Shown here: positions 1 to 8,402 of the stretch, piece after piece
Layout: every line of letters begins with the position of its first letter
Numbering within the stretch: the stretch's first letter is position 1
DNA from: Bacteroidales bacterium
GTDB lineage: Bacteria > Bacteroidota > Bacteroidia > Bacteroidales > JAADGE01
DNA: 39,779 nucleotides
NCBI GenBank assembly: GCA_024762915.1
Contig: JANTGL010000001.1
Span: forward strand, 1-39,779
Direction of reading: 5' to 3'
Notes under the pieces: model-generated
Database searches by the model: none
Seen by the model: the letters and a program-made list of their open reading frames with translations, nothing else
Told to the model about the DNA's origin: nothing
Program-made: the position numbers and the translations under genes

Positions 1-1251
1 ACTTGCGGATCCTGTTCGGGAATGTTTACGGCTAATTCCATGAATTCTTTAATCGAAGGCTTGGGTTTGGCTTTGCCCGGGAACGGAACGATTGTGGCAA
101 CACACAAAAACAGAGTAAATCTTTTTGAAAAATCGGCAGAATTGTTAGTCAAAATAACGGAAGACTATTATTACAATAACAATGAAAATGTTTTACCGAG
201 AAATATTGCAAACAAAGAAGCTTTCTTAAATGCAATGTCTTTGGATATTGCCATGGGCGGAAGTACTAATACCGTTTTACATCTTTTAGCGGCAGCTCAT
301 GAAGCAGGTGTTAATTTTAAAATGAAGGATGTCAATTCTTTATCTTCAAAAATTCCTAATTTGTGTAAAGTCGCTCCCAGTTCTCATTATCATATGGAAG
401 ATGTTAATAATGCCGGCGGCATTTTATCTGTTCTCGGAGAATTGGAAAAAGGCGGATTAATTAATACGAATGTAAAAAGAATTGATTTTTCGAATTTAGG
501 AGAAGCAATAAAATATAACGATATTACGAGAGAAACCGTGTCCGAAGAAGCCCTTTTAAATGCTAAAAGCAGTGCAAAAGGAGTTAGAAATTCCGAAATG
601 GGTTCGCAAAACACATTAGCCGAGTTTACGGATATCGACAGAAAAAACGGTTGTATAAGAAGTATTGAAAACGCATACAGTCAAGACGGCGGATTGGCAG
701 TTTTATTCGGTAATATTGCAAAAGACGGATGTATTGTTAAAACGGCAGGTGTTCATTCATCCATGTTAGATTTTAAAGGCAAGGCAAAAGTTTACGAATC
801 TCAAGAAGCTGCCGTAAACGGTATTTTAAACGGGAAAGTTCAGGCAGGAGATGTTGTTGTAATAAGGTATGAAGGACCGAAAGGAGGTCCCGGAATGCAA
901 GAAATGCTTTATCCGACTTCTTATTTAAAATCTGCCGGATTAGATAAAAAATGCGCTTTAATTACCGACGGTCGTTTTTCCGGCGGAACATCCGGATTGT
1001 CAATCGGTCATGTGTCGCCGGAAGCAGCATCGGGAGGAACTATTGCAATTATAGAAAACGGTGATGAAATTGAAATAAATATTCCGAACAGAAGTATCAA
1101 TTTAATGATTTCAATCGAAGAAATAGAAAAAAGGCTAAAGAAATCGGATTTTGAACCTGAAAACAGGAAAAGAGAAATTTCAAAATCTTTAAAATTGTAT
1201 GCTCATTTTGTTTCGTCTGCAGACAAGGGTGCAGTAAGATTAATTGATTAA
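1..1251 (+). CDS. ilvD: Dihydroxy-acid dehydratase, 5'-truncated
   Basis: Catalyses dehydration of 2,3-dihydroxy-isovalerate and -methylvalerate to the 2-keto acids, the third common step of valine and isoleucine synthesis, in the cytoplasm. The reading frame is open from base 1 and begins inside the family signature CGSCSGMFTANSMN, whose Cys is an Fe-S ligand, so roughly the first third of the protein lies outside the window. The C-terminal signatures KGGPGMQEML and TDGRFSGGTSG are intact. The ATG at 22 is internal to the signature and is not the start. The gene ends 23 nt before ilvB, so the two are surely co-transcribed with ilvN and probably ilvC. Confidence 0.96.
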   Translation, partial: TCGSCSGMFTANSMNSLIEGLGLALPGNGTIVATHKNRVNLFEKSAELLVKITEDYYYNNNENVLPRNIANKEAFLNAMSLDIAMGGSTNTVLHLLAAAHEAGVNFKMKDVNSLSSKIPNLCKVAPSSHYHMEDVNNAGGILSVLGELEKGGLINTNVKRIDFSNLGEAIKYNDITRETVSEEALLNAKSSAKGVRNSEMGSQNTLAEFTDIDRKNGCIRSIENAYSQDGGLAVLFGNIAKDGCIVKTAGVHSSMLDFKGKAKVYESQEAAVNGILNGKVQAGDVVVIRYEGPKGGPGMQEMLYPTSYLKSAGLDKKCALITDGRFSGGTSGLSIGHVSPEAASGGTIAIIENGDEIEINIPNRSINLMISIEEIEKRLKKSDFEPENRKREISKSLKLYAHFVSSADKGAVRLID

Positions 1252-1274
1252 TATTATTAACCAAACAGAATATT

Positions 1275-3017
1275 ATGACAACAACAGTCAAAGAAAAGAA
1301 AGCTGTTAAGCTTGACAATATTACCGGATCAGAAGCGGTAATTCGTTCATTGATTAATGAGAATGTAGAAACTATTTTCGGGTATCCGGGCGGAGCAATT
1401 ATGCCGATTTATGATGCTTTATATGATTTTGATAAAGAATTGAAACATATTTTAACACGTCATGAACAAGGTGCAATACATGCTGCCGAAGCTTATGCAA
1501 AAGTTTCCGGTAAACCGGGAATTGTATTTGCAACATCCGGTCCGGGTGCAACAAATCTGATAACCGGATTGGCAAATGCCATGGTGGATTCTACACCTGT
1601 TATTTGTATAACAGGTCAAGTACATTCGCATTTGCTTGGTTTTGATGCATTTCAGGAAACGGATGTCGTGGGTATTTCCATGCCGGTTACCAAGTGGAAT
1701 TTTCAAGTTACGAAAGCATCAGAAATTCCGGAAGTTCTGGCAAAAGCATTTTATTTGGCAAAAAACGGTCGGCCGGGTCCTGTTCTTATCGATATTACGA
1801 AAGATGCACAGTTGGAAAATTTCGATTTTTTATATCAAAAAGTAAATAAAGTTCCTACTTTTTATCCGTATCCCAAAATAAATAATGATGCCTTGCTAAA
1901 AGCGGCAGAACTTATTAATTCTGCTAAAAAACCGATGGTTTTAGCCGGGCAGGGAATTAAAATTTCCGGTGCGGAAGAAGAGTTAAAAACATTTATTAAT
2001 AAAACAGGAATTCCCGTAGCATCAACTTTACTGGGATTGACTTCTTTTTCATCCGATCATCCGTTATATTTCGGGATGTTGGGAATGCACGGCAGCTATG
2101 CGCCGAACATTAAATCGAATGAAGCTGATTTGATTATTGCCGTCGGAATGCGATTTGATGACAGAGTTACCGGTGATACGAGCAGGTATATTAAAAATGC
2201 AAAAGTTATTCATATTGATATAGATGCTTCCGAAATTGATAAAAATATTAAAACGGATGCGGCAGTTATCGGTGATGCAAAAAAAGTACTCGAAAAATTA
2301 ATACCTGAAGTTAATCAAAAAAAACATGAACAATGGGTAAATGAATTTAATGAACTGAAAAAAGAGGAATATGATAAGGTCATAAAAATTGACATCCTCC
2401 CGAATACGGAAAAATTCAGACCGGCAGAAATTATCCACACCATTTCCGGCAAATGTAAAGAAAATGCAGTTGTTGTAACTGATGTAGGGCAACATCAAAT
2501 GATGGCTGCAAGATATTATTCTTTAAATACAAAAAATATATTCATCACTTCCGGCGGATTGGGTACGATGGGTTTCGGACTTCCCGCTTCCTTCGGAGCA
2601 AGTATGGCTGCACCCGATAAACAGGTTGTTCTGTTTGTAGGTGACGGAGGTCTCCAAATGACTATTCAAGAACTGGATACCATAAGAAGAAATAATTCGA
2701 ATATTAAAATTGTTTTGCTGAATAACAGTTATTTAGGAATGGTGAGACAGTGGCAGGAATTGTTTAATGAAAAAAGATATTCGTTTACGGATATGGATAA
2801 TCCTGATTTTATTAAAATTGCTGAAGCATATTCAATAAAATCAAGCAGAGTTACTAAAAGAGAAGAATTAGATTCGGCAATTGAACAAATGTTTGCGGAT
2901 AATAATCCCTTCTTTTTGGAAGTTGTTGTCGAAAGAGAAGATAATGTATTTCCGATGGTTCCCGGAGGTGCGGCAGTATCGGATATTATTTTAGCTAAAA
3001 ACGATTTAAAAAAATAA
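1275..3017 (+). CDS. ilvB: Acetolactate synthase, large (catalytic) subunit
   Basis: Thiamine-diphosphate enzyme (580 aa, usual length) condensing two pyruvates to acetolactate, or pyruvate with 2-ketobutyrate. The N-terminal ThDP domain has GYPGGAIMPIYDAL and the catalytic Glu (about E64, in RHEQGAIHAAEAYA). The middle domain binds FAD. The C-terminal ThDP/Mg site is GDGGLQMTIQEL (about 456) followed by NNSYLGMVRQWQ. It starts at ATG 1275, 23 nt after ilvD, and is followed 6 nt later by the regulatory subunit gene, the normal IlvBN pairing. The ORF is intact, with no odd residues noticed. Confidence 0.97.
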   Translation: MTTTVKEKKAVKLDNITGSEAVIRSLINENVETIFGYPGGAIMPIYDALYDFDKELKHILTRHEQGAIHAAEAYAKVSGKPGIVFATSGPGATNLITGLANAMVDSTPVICITGQVHSHLLGFDAFQETDVVGISMPVTKWNFQVTKASEIPEVLAKAFYLAKNGRPGPVLIDITKDAQLENFDFLYQKVNKVPTFYPYPKINNDALLKAAELINSAKKPMVLAGQGIKISGAEEELKTFINKTGIPVASTLLGLTSFSSDHPLYFGMLGMHGSYAPNIKSNEADLIIAVGMRFDDRVTGDTSRYIKNAKVIHIDIDASEIDKNIKTDAAVIGDAKKVLEKLIPEVNQKKHEQWVNEFNELKKEEYDKVIKIDILPNTEKFRPAEIIHTISGKCKENAVVVTDVGQHQMMAARYYSLNTKNIFITSGGLGTMGFGLPASFGASMAAPDKQVVLFVGDGGLQMTIQELDTIRRNNSNIKIVLLNNSYLGMVRQWQELFNEKRYSFTDMDNPDFIKIAEAYSIKSSRVTKREELDSAIEQMFADNNPFFLEVVVEREDNVFPMVPGGAAVSDIILAKNDLKK

Positions 3018-3023
3018 TTAATT

Positions 3024-3560
3024 ATGGAAAAGTTGTTTACATTATTAATCGTAACGGAAAATAACATCGGCTTATTAAACCATGTTACCGTTGTTTTTAC
3101 TCGCAGACATATGAATATCAGAAGTATTACGGCTTCCGAGTCTAAAATTAAAGATATTTATACCTATACAATTGTTATAAAAAATACACGCGAACTGACT
3201 GATATTGTTGCTAAGCAATTGGAAAAAATTATCGGTGTTTTTAAGGTATTTGTGTATGAAGAAGATGAAATTATTTATCAGGAACTGGCACTTTATAAAT
3301 TACCGATTTCAGCCATTAATGAAGGTGTCGGTATTGAAAAAATTGTCAGAGAACACAATGCTCGTATTCTGAGTATCGAAAAAGAATATATTTTAATTGA
3401 AAAAACCGGACACAAAAAAGAAACTCAAGCATTGTTAGAAACCTTGGAACCTTTCGGTATTTTACAATTTATCAGGTCGGGGAGGGTAGCAATGGCAAAA
3501 CCGATGAAACCTCTGGAAGAACATTTGGCGGAAAAAGAAAATGCTTACGAGTATATTTAA
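3024..3560 (+). CDS. ilvN: Acetolactate synthase, small (regulatory) subunit
   Basis: Binds the large subunit and confers valine feedback control. The protein (178 aa) has an N-terminal ACT domain (about residues 3-78, starting LFTLLIVTENNIGLLNHVTV) with the typical RRHMNIRSITASES segment, then the small-subunit C-terminal domain (about 90-165). Length fits the longer IlvH/IlvN class rather than the roughly 95-residue E. coli IlvN. It lies 6 nt after ilvB, so the subunits are translated from one message. A 135-nt spacer with a possible hairpin separates it from ilvC. Confidence 0.95.
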   Translation: MEKLFTLLIVTENNIGLLNHVTVVFTRRHMNIRSITASESKIKDIYTYTIVIKNTRELTDIVAKQLEKIIGVFKVFVYEEDEIIYQELALYKLPISAINEGVGIEKIVREHNARILSIEKEYILIEKTGHKKETQALLETLEPFGILQFIRSGRVAMAKPMKPLEEHLAEKENAYEYI

Positions 3561-3624
3561 CAGTTTTCGGCAGGCAGTTCTTCAAATTGATTTTTACTTT
3601 GGAATGTAAACTGCCGACTGTTTT
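3561..3624 (+). promoter_or_regulatory. Foldable ilvN-ilvC spacer, possible attenuator or weak terminator
   Basis: Directly after the ilvN stop, CAGT-(TTT)-CGGCAG (3561-3573) can pair with CTGCCG-ACTG (3611-3620), and TTTTCT follows. A competing pairing, GGCAGTT (3573-3579) with AACTGCC (3609-3615), uses the same right arm, so the two folds exclude each other. It may be a partial terminator that lowers ilvC expression, or only an RNA stability element. No Leu/Val/Ile-rich leader peptide is visible, so classical ribosome-mediated attenuation is not supported. Confidence 0.4.
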
Positions 3625-3695
3625 CTAAATAACAAAATGAATTTTATTTAAGAACATATTAAAAATACAGAACTAATTCACAAAAACGAAAAATA

Positions 3696-4742
3696 ATGGC
3701 AAAAATTAATTTTGGCGGAACCGAAGAAAACGTCGTAACAAGAGAAGAATTTCCTTTGGAAAAAGCAAAGGAAACGCTCAAAAATGAAATAATTGCAATT
3801 ATCGGATACGGTGTGCAAGGTCCCGGACAATCATTAAATTTAAAAGACAACGGTTTTAATGTTATTGTCGGACAAAGAAAAAATTCCGAAAGCTGGAATA
3901 AAGCAGTAGCTGAAGGTTGGGAAGAAGGTAAAAACCTGTTTGAAATTGAAGAAGCATGCAAAAGAGGGACAATCATTCAATATTTGTTATCGGATGCCGG
4001 GCAAATTGCAATGTGGGATACCGTAAAAAAACATTTGACTCCAGGGAAAGCATTATATTTTTCGCATGGTTTCGGTATTACTTATAAAGAAGAAACCAAT
4101 ATTATTCCTCCGAAAGATGTTGATGTTATTTTGGTAGCTCCGAAAGGGTCGGGAACCAGTTTGCGAAGAATGTTTCTTGAAGGAAGAGGTTTGAATTCGA
4201 GTTATGCAATTTTTCAAGATGCAACGGGAAAAGCTTTTGAACGTGTAGTTGCATTGGGAATTGGCGTCGGTTCGGGTTATTTGTTTGAAACAACTTTTCA
4301 AAAAGAAGTTTACAGCGACTTAACCGGAGAAAGAGGAACTTTAATGGGTGCTATTCAAGGCATATTTGAAGCACAATATACCGTATTAAGAGAAAACGGA
4401 CATTCGCCCAGCGAAGCGTTTAACGAAACCGTGGAAGAATTAACACAAAGTTTAATGCCTTTAGTAGCTGAAAAAGGTATGGATTGGATGTATGCCAATT
4501 GTTCTGCAACGGCACAACGCGGTGCTTTGGATTGGAAAGATAAATTCAGAGATGCAACATTGCCCGTTTTCAAAGATTTATATAAAAACGTTTCTTCCGG
4601 ACAAGAAGCTAAAAATGTTATTGCATCTACCGGAACAAGCGATTACAGAGAAAAATTAAATAAAGAATTAGCCGAACTTAATCGTTCTGAAATGTGGCAG
4701 GCCGGAAAAGCTGTAAGACAATTACGTCCTGAAAATCAGTAG
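3696..4742 (+). CDS. ilvC: Ketol-acid reductoisomerase (NADP-type)
   Basis: Isomerises and reduces acetolactate or acetohydroxybutyrate with NADPH and Mg2+, the second branched-chain step. The 348-aa protein has a Rossmann dinucleotide motif GYGVQGPG (about 37-44) followed by VGQRKNSESW, where Arg and Ser fit binding of the NADPH 2'-phosphate. VAPKGSG and the metal-binding stretch DLTGERGTLMGAIQG (from about 206) are present, as is a C-terminal knotted domain ending in RSEMWQAGKAVRQLRPENQ. This is the single-knot form common in Bacteroidota. It starts at ATG 3696 and is followed by a strong terminator, so it closes the ilv operon. Confidence 0.96.
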   Translation: MAKINFGGTEENVVTREEFPLEKAKETLKNEIIAIIGYGVQGPGQSLNLKDNGFNVIVGQRKNSESWNKAVAEGWEEGKNLFEIEEACKRGTIIQYLLSDAGQIAMWDTVKKHLTPGKALYFSHGFGITYKEETNIIPPKDVDVILVAPKGSGTSLRRMFLEGRGLNSSYAIFQDATGKAFERVVALGIGVGSGYLFETTFQKEVYSDLTGERGTLMGAIQGIFEAQYTVLRENGHSPSEAFNETVEELTQSLMPLVAEKGMDWMYANCSATAQRGALDWKDKFRDATLPVFKDLYKNVSSGQEAKNVIASTGTSDYREKLNKELAELNRSEMWQAGKAVRQLRPENQ

Positions 4743-4760
4743 ATTATATTTTTCTTTAAT

Positions 4761-4805
4761 AAAGTGTAATGCAAACATTAAATATGATTGTGTTACACTT
4801 TTTTT
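4761..4805 (+). terminator. Intrinsic terminator after ilvC
   Basis: AAAGTGTAA (4761-4769) pairs perfectly with TTACACTTT (4793-4801), and the T-run 4799-4805 follows. It sits 18 nt after the ilvC stop and marks the end of the ilv operon. Confidence 0.75.
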
Positions 4806-5055
4806 ACATTAAATAATAAACCTTTCTTATTGTTTGATATGTATATGGTAGACTTTTTTGACAAGTTGTAAATATAGGTTTTAATTTAGAATTTTGCAAA
4901 TGAAGAACCGAAACACTTCGAATATAAATTATTCGGATAAGCGTTGCTGAGGAGCAACTCGTCAAGGACAGGTTTTTACGATGAAACTGATTACTGTTAG
5001 TTCTTTACTTTCCGGAATTTTATCAATATTAACGGATACTGAAGATTCTTCAATT
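4806..5055. other. Gene-free spacer with small perfect hairpins
   Basis: No convincing gene lies between the ilvC terminator and the leftward ACT gene. Two adjacent hairpins stand out in otherwise AT-rich sequence: CGAATA/TATTCG (4919-4924 with 4930-4935) and GTTGCT-GAGG-AGCAAC (4943-4958). A 32-codon frame (4981-5079, +) runs into the 3' end of the ACT gene on the other strand and has no recognisable content. The hairpins could belong to a small RNA or to the 3' region of the leftward transcript, but no T-run follows on either strand. Confidence 0.35.
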
Positions 5056-5748
5056 TCAAGTATTCCCCAAGATGTTTGAATGAAACGATATTTCAGAATT
5101 TTTTAAATTCATGAGAATTGAAAATGCACGATCTATATCTTTGTTCTTTACGATAATAGTAAATTCGTTGGTCGTTGAAATTAATTCTTCAATATTAATT
5201 TTTCTTAATGACAGATTTTTAAGAATGTAAAAATAAAATCCGATAGTTTCAGTCCGTTTTTTAGGAAGACTAATGGTTATTGACGACAGATTTGTTTTTT
5301 GAAAAATTTGCTTTTCATCTTTAAAAATTTCTTTAATCAACTCAGCTAATGCATTGCTTACAACTATTGATGTTTCAAATATTCCTCTTGAAACAGAATA
5401 GTATGATTGATTTTGTCCGATATGCTTTATCATATCTTGTTGCCTTAATCCGATAGTTTCCGAATTCTCGAAAGTGAAATGCATTAAGCCTGATATAACA
5501 ATTAAGTCACCCAAATCGTTTACAAATTGTTTTAAGCCTGAATTCGGTAATTCAAAATAATTTGATTTTACTCTTTTTAAAGCAATAATTACCGCTCCGA
5601 TTTGGATCTCTTTTTTTAGTACTTGCTCTATTTTCGGTTTTATTTTTCGTGCTAAAGAAGAAATGTTAATAATATCTTCAAATAAAGCTTCTTCAAGAAA
5701 AGGGGTTTGTTGTATTAACTGTTTTGCGATTTCTCCTATTGATACCAT
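5056..5748 (-). CDS. Small ACT-domain-like protein, putative regulator next to lysA
   Basis: Function unproven. The C-terminal half (about residues 145-225: SSITISLPKKRTETIGFYFYILKNL, then NIEELISTTNEFTIIVKNKDIDRAF) has the beta-alpha-beta pattern of ACT domains, resembling aspartokinase regulatory domains. The N-terminal half (about 1-60: FLEEAL, INISSLARKIKPKIEQVLKK, then GAVIIALKR) is helical and looks like a small helix-turn-helix or oligomerisation domain. There is no kinase catalytic domain, so it is not an aspartokinase despite the resemblance. I use ATG 5748; the frame extends to a TTG at 5766, but that lies inside a palindromic control site. The divergent lysA suggests a lysine-sensing or aspartate-pathway role, which is inference. 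Confidence 0.6.
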   Translation of the reverse strand: MVSIGEIAKQLIQQTPFLEEALFEDIINISSLARKIKPKIEQVLKKEIQIGAVIIALKRVKSNYFELPNSGLKQFVNDLGDLIVISGLMHFTFENSETIGLRQQDMIKHIGQNQSYYSVSRGIFETSIVVSNALAELIKEIFKDEKQIFQKTNLSSITISLPKKRTETIGFYFYILKNLSLRKINIEELISTTNEFTIIVKNKDIDRAFSILMNLKNSEISFHSNILGNT

Positions 5749-5760
5749 CTGTATGTTTTT

Positions 5761-5791
5761 ATACAATTTGTATTTATTTTGTACAAATTTA
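5761..5791 (-). promoter_or_regulatory. Promoter with palindromic operator-like sites
   Basis: On the minus strand TAAATTTG (5791-5784) matches the Bacteroidota -7 consensus TAnnTTTG and would start transcription near 5777. Two palindromes flank that start: TTTGTACAAA (5778-5787) and ATACAA-T-TTGTAT (5761-5773). They lie just upstream of the ACT gene's ATG and between it and divergent lysA, a suitable place for an autoregulatory site. Chance AT-rich symmetry is possible. Confidence 0.45.
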
Positions 5792-5880
5792 CAATATTTT
5801 TTTTTATAAATTCAAATTATTATACTTTTATTTTACAATAAAAATAAAAAAAGTATTTATTTTAATTTTCAGAACAAATA

Positions 5881-7080
5881 ATGTTTAATAAAGAACTGGT
5901 CAAATTATTTTCTCAAATAGAAACTCCCTTTTATTATTATGATACGGAATTATTTGAGAAGAGTTTAAACAAGCTTAAATCTGCAGCTTCTAAATACAAC
6001 TATAAAGTGCATTATGCTTTGAAAGCAAATGCCAATGATAGAATTCTTGAAACAATTAAGAATTTTGGATTCGGAGCGGATTGTGTCAGCGGAAATGAAA
6101 TTGAAAAAGCAATTGAAATAGGTTTCCCTTCTGATAAAATTGTATTTGCCGGCGTCGGAAAAACCGATAAGGAAATTGAATTTGCAATTGAATCTTCAAT
6201 ATTCGGATTTAACTGTGAATCAATTGAAGAAATAGAAATAATTAATGAAATTGCAATAAAAAAGGAAAAAACGGTTCCGATTTTTTTAAGGTTAAATCCG
6301 GATATTGATGCCGTTACTCATAATTATCTTACTACCGGACTTAATGAAAATAAATTCGGAATTCCCTTAAGTTTTTTGGATGATGTACTGTTTCAAGTGC
6401 AAAAACTTTCAAATATTAAAATTATAGGTTTGCATTTTCATATCGGCTCTCAAATTACGAGTTTTGATCCGTTTATTAATTTATGCAAAAAAGTAAATAT
6501 TATACAAGAAGATTTATTTAATAAATACGGTATAATGTTGAAATATATAAATTTAGGAGGAGGATTAGGTATTAATTATACCAATCCTGATTCTGAATTA
6601 ATTTCGGATTTTGAGAAATTTTTCTTAATAATTAACAAACATCTGCATACACGCCCCGAACAAGAAATTCATTTTGAATTAGGTCGCTCCGTAGTAGGAC
6701 AAACAGGCAGTTTAATTTCAAGCGTATTATATGTTAAGAGAAGTGTTAATAAACAATTTGCAATTCTTGATGCAGGAATGACTGATCTTATCAGACCGGC
6801 ATTATACGGTGCTCATCATAAAATAGAAAATCTGTCAAAACAGGAAAATTTAACTAACTTGATTAAATATGATATCGTAGGTCCCGTGTGTGAATCTTCT
6901 GACAGTTTTGATATTGATATAAAACTTCCTAAAACCGAACGCGGTGATATTATTGCAATAAGAAGTGCCGGAGCTTACGGGGAAATAATGGTTTCTCAGT
7001 ATAATTTAAGAAATAAACCGAAAACAATTTATTCGGATACGATATCGCAACACTTAAATTTAGAATCAAATAATATATGA
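5881..7080 (+). CDS. lysA: Diaminopimelate decarboxylase
   Basis: PLP enzyme converting meso-diaminopimelate to L-lysine and CO2, the last lysine step. The 399-aa protein is a fold-III TIM barrel with the PLP lysine K48 in HYALKANAND, GADCVSGNEI (about 65-74), the HFHIGSQ motif (H187), the phosphate-binding GGGLG (226-230), ELGRSVVG (266-273) and the dimer-interface CESSD (C337-D341). The usual EPGR is ELGR here, a variant I believe is common in the phylum. It starts at ATG 5881. The divergent ACT-like gene shares its 132-nt upstream region and may regulate it. Confidence 0.95.
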   Translation: MFNKELVKLFSQIETPFYYYDTELFEKSLNKLKSAASKYNYKVHYALKANANDRILETIKNFGFGADCVSGNEIEKAIEIGFPSDKIVFAGVGKTDKEIEFAIESSIFGFNCESIEEIEIINEIAIKKEKTVPIFLRLNPDIDAVTHNYLTTGLNENKFGIPLSFLDDVLFQVQKLSNIKIIGLHFHIGSQITSFDPFINLCKKVNIIQEDLFNKYGIMLKYINLGGGLGINYTNPDSELISDFEKFFLIINKHLHTRPEQEIHFELGRSVVGQTGSLISSVLYVKRSVNKQFAILDAGMTDLIRPALYGAHHKIENLSKQENLTNLIKYDIVGPVCESSDSFDIDIKLPKTERGDIIAIRSAGAYGEIMVSQYNLRNKPKTIYSDTISQHLNLESNNI

Positions 7081-7186
7081 TCGGGAATGAAATTCTGAAT
7101 ATGAAATTTGTGTATTAATAATATAAATTAAAAGAAATTTTGTTTTAAAAACAGTTATTAATATTTTTAGACAATAATCAAAAACT

Positions 7187-8398
7187 ATGAAAAATATTTC
7201 GATAATTTTTGCTTTATTAATGATTTTTGGTTCATGTACAATGAAAAACAATGAGAAACTGAAAGAAGAAATTAATGCAAATGTTGATTCTTTGAAAAGT
7301 ATTTATGCCCCTGATAAACGTATCGTTTTATGGGATGTAATAACAGATATTACTAATGATACTTTGCTTGTTACGGCAGAATTAGAAAATAAAACGGCTG
7401 CCGATCAATTGAAAGAAATTCTGACAAAAAAATTTCCCGATGTTTTATTAAAAATTAAACTGTTACCCGAAAAAGAACCGGAAAGAACCGTACATGCAAT
7501 AGTAAATAATTCAGTTGCCAGTATCAGAAGAAAAGCAAAACACAGTTCCGAGCTTGTAAATCAAGCATTTTTGGGTACGCCGGTTAAAGTTTATAAAAAA
7601 GAAAGAAATTGGTATTTAATACAAACTCCAAACAGATATATCGGTTGGATTAATGAAGATGACATCTTTTTTTTTAATAAAGAGCAACTTAGTAAGTTTA
7701 AACAAAAAAATAAAATTATATACATAAAGCAACAAGGCAGCAGTTATTCAAAACCTGATGAAAATTCACAAGTTATTTCAGATTTAGTTATAGGATGTAT
7801 CCTGTCGGTTACGGATACAGTTAATAATTTCTGTAAAGTACAATATCCTGACGGCAGAGAAGCATATGTGTTAAAAAAAGAAGTTGATAAAATGATGACC
7901 GTTTTTAATCGAATTCCCGAAGGTAAAAATTTGGTCAATACGGCTAAAAAGTTTTACGGAATTCCGTATCTTTGGGGAGGTTTTTCATCAAAAGCAATTG
8001 ATTGCAGCGGATTTACCTCAACGGTCTATTTTATAAACGGAGTTATTCTGCAACGTGACGCATCTCAGCAAATAAAATACGGAACCGAGGCAGCAAATAA
8101 ATTTGAATTTAAAAATCTTTTAGCCGGTGATTTGCTTTTCTTTACTGATAATAGTTACTTGGGAGATAAAGAAAAATCAAAAAAAATAACACATGTTGGT
8201 ATGTACATCGGAGATACCGAATTTATTCATGCCTCCGGTAAAGTGAAAATAAACAGTATGGATTCAACAAGAAATAATTTTAATCCGGAATATCGTGATA
8301 CTTTTAAAAAAGCAATAAGAATAATAGGAAATGTCGGAACAGAATCTATTGAAAAAATAACAGATAATAAATTCTATAAAACAATTATACCGAATTAA
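7187..8398 (+). CDS. Lipoprotein SH3-NlpC/P60 endopeptidase (gamma-D-Glu-diamino acid type)
   Basis: Predicted envelope cysteine peptidase cutting between D-Glu and the diamino acid of peptidoglycan stem peptides. Residues 1-17 form a lipoprotein signal with lipobox FGSC (C17). About 30-95 is a variable region, 100-230 contains two bacterial SH3-like repeats (ASIRRKAKHSSELVNQAFLG; SYSKPDENSQVISDLVIGC), and 245-380 is the NlpC/P60 domain. The catalytic set is visible: C273 in IDCSGFTSTV, H336 in THVGMYIGD and H348 in FIHASG. YLWGG (261-265) is also typical. This layout matches YkfC-like endopeptidases, which need a free N-terminal L-Ala. The epimerase gene starts 4 nt after the stop, as in ykf-type muropeptide operons. 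Substrate choice is inferred. Confidence 0.88.
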   Translation: MKNISIIFALLMIFGSCTMKNNEKLKEEINANVDSLKSIYAPDKRIVLWDVITDITNDTLLVTAELENKTAADQLKEILTKKFPDVLLKIKLLPEKEPERTVHAIVNNSVASIRRKAKHSSELVNQAFLGTPVKVYKKERNWYLIQTPNRYIGWINEDDIFFFNKEQLSKFKQKNKIIYIKQQGSSYSKPDENSQVISDLVIGCILSVTDTVNNFCKVQYPDGREAYVLKKEVDKMMTVFNRIPEGKNLVNTAKKFYGIPYLWGGFSSKAIDCSGFTSTVYFINGVILQRDASQQIKYGTEAANKFEFKNLLAGDLLFFTDNSYLGDKEKSKKITHVGMYIGDTEFIHASGKVKINSMDSTRNNFNPEYRDTFKKAIRIIGNVGTESIEKITDNKFYKTIIPN

Positions 8399-8402
8399 TA
8401 AA

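Noticed and set aside
4981..5079. 32-codon rightward frame in the ilvC-ACT spacer
   Set aside because: It has no recognisable domain, signal or membrane segment, and it overlaps the 3' end of the ACT gene on the other strand.
5056..5748. Annotating the ACT-like protein as an aspartokinase
   Set aside because: The amino-acid kinase catalytic domain is absent; only the ACT-like region shows resemblance.
5822..5856. Hairpin of A/T tracts upstream of lysA as a riboswitch or terminator
   Set aside because: The stem is almost purely A-T with three unpaired bases in very AT-rich sequence, and it lacks lysine-riboswitch motifs.
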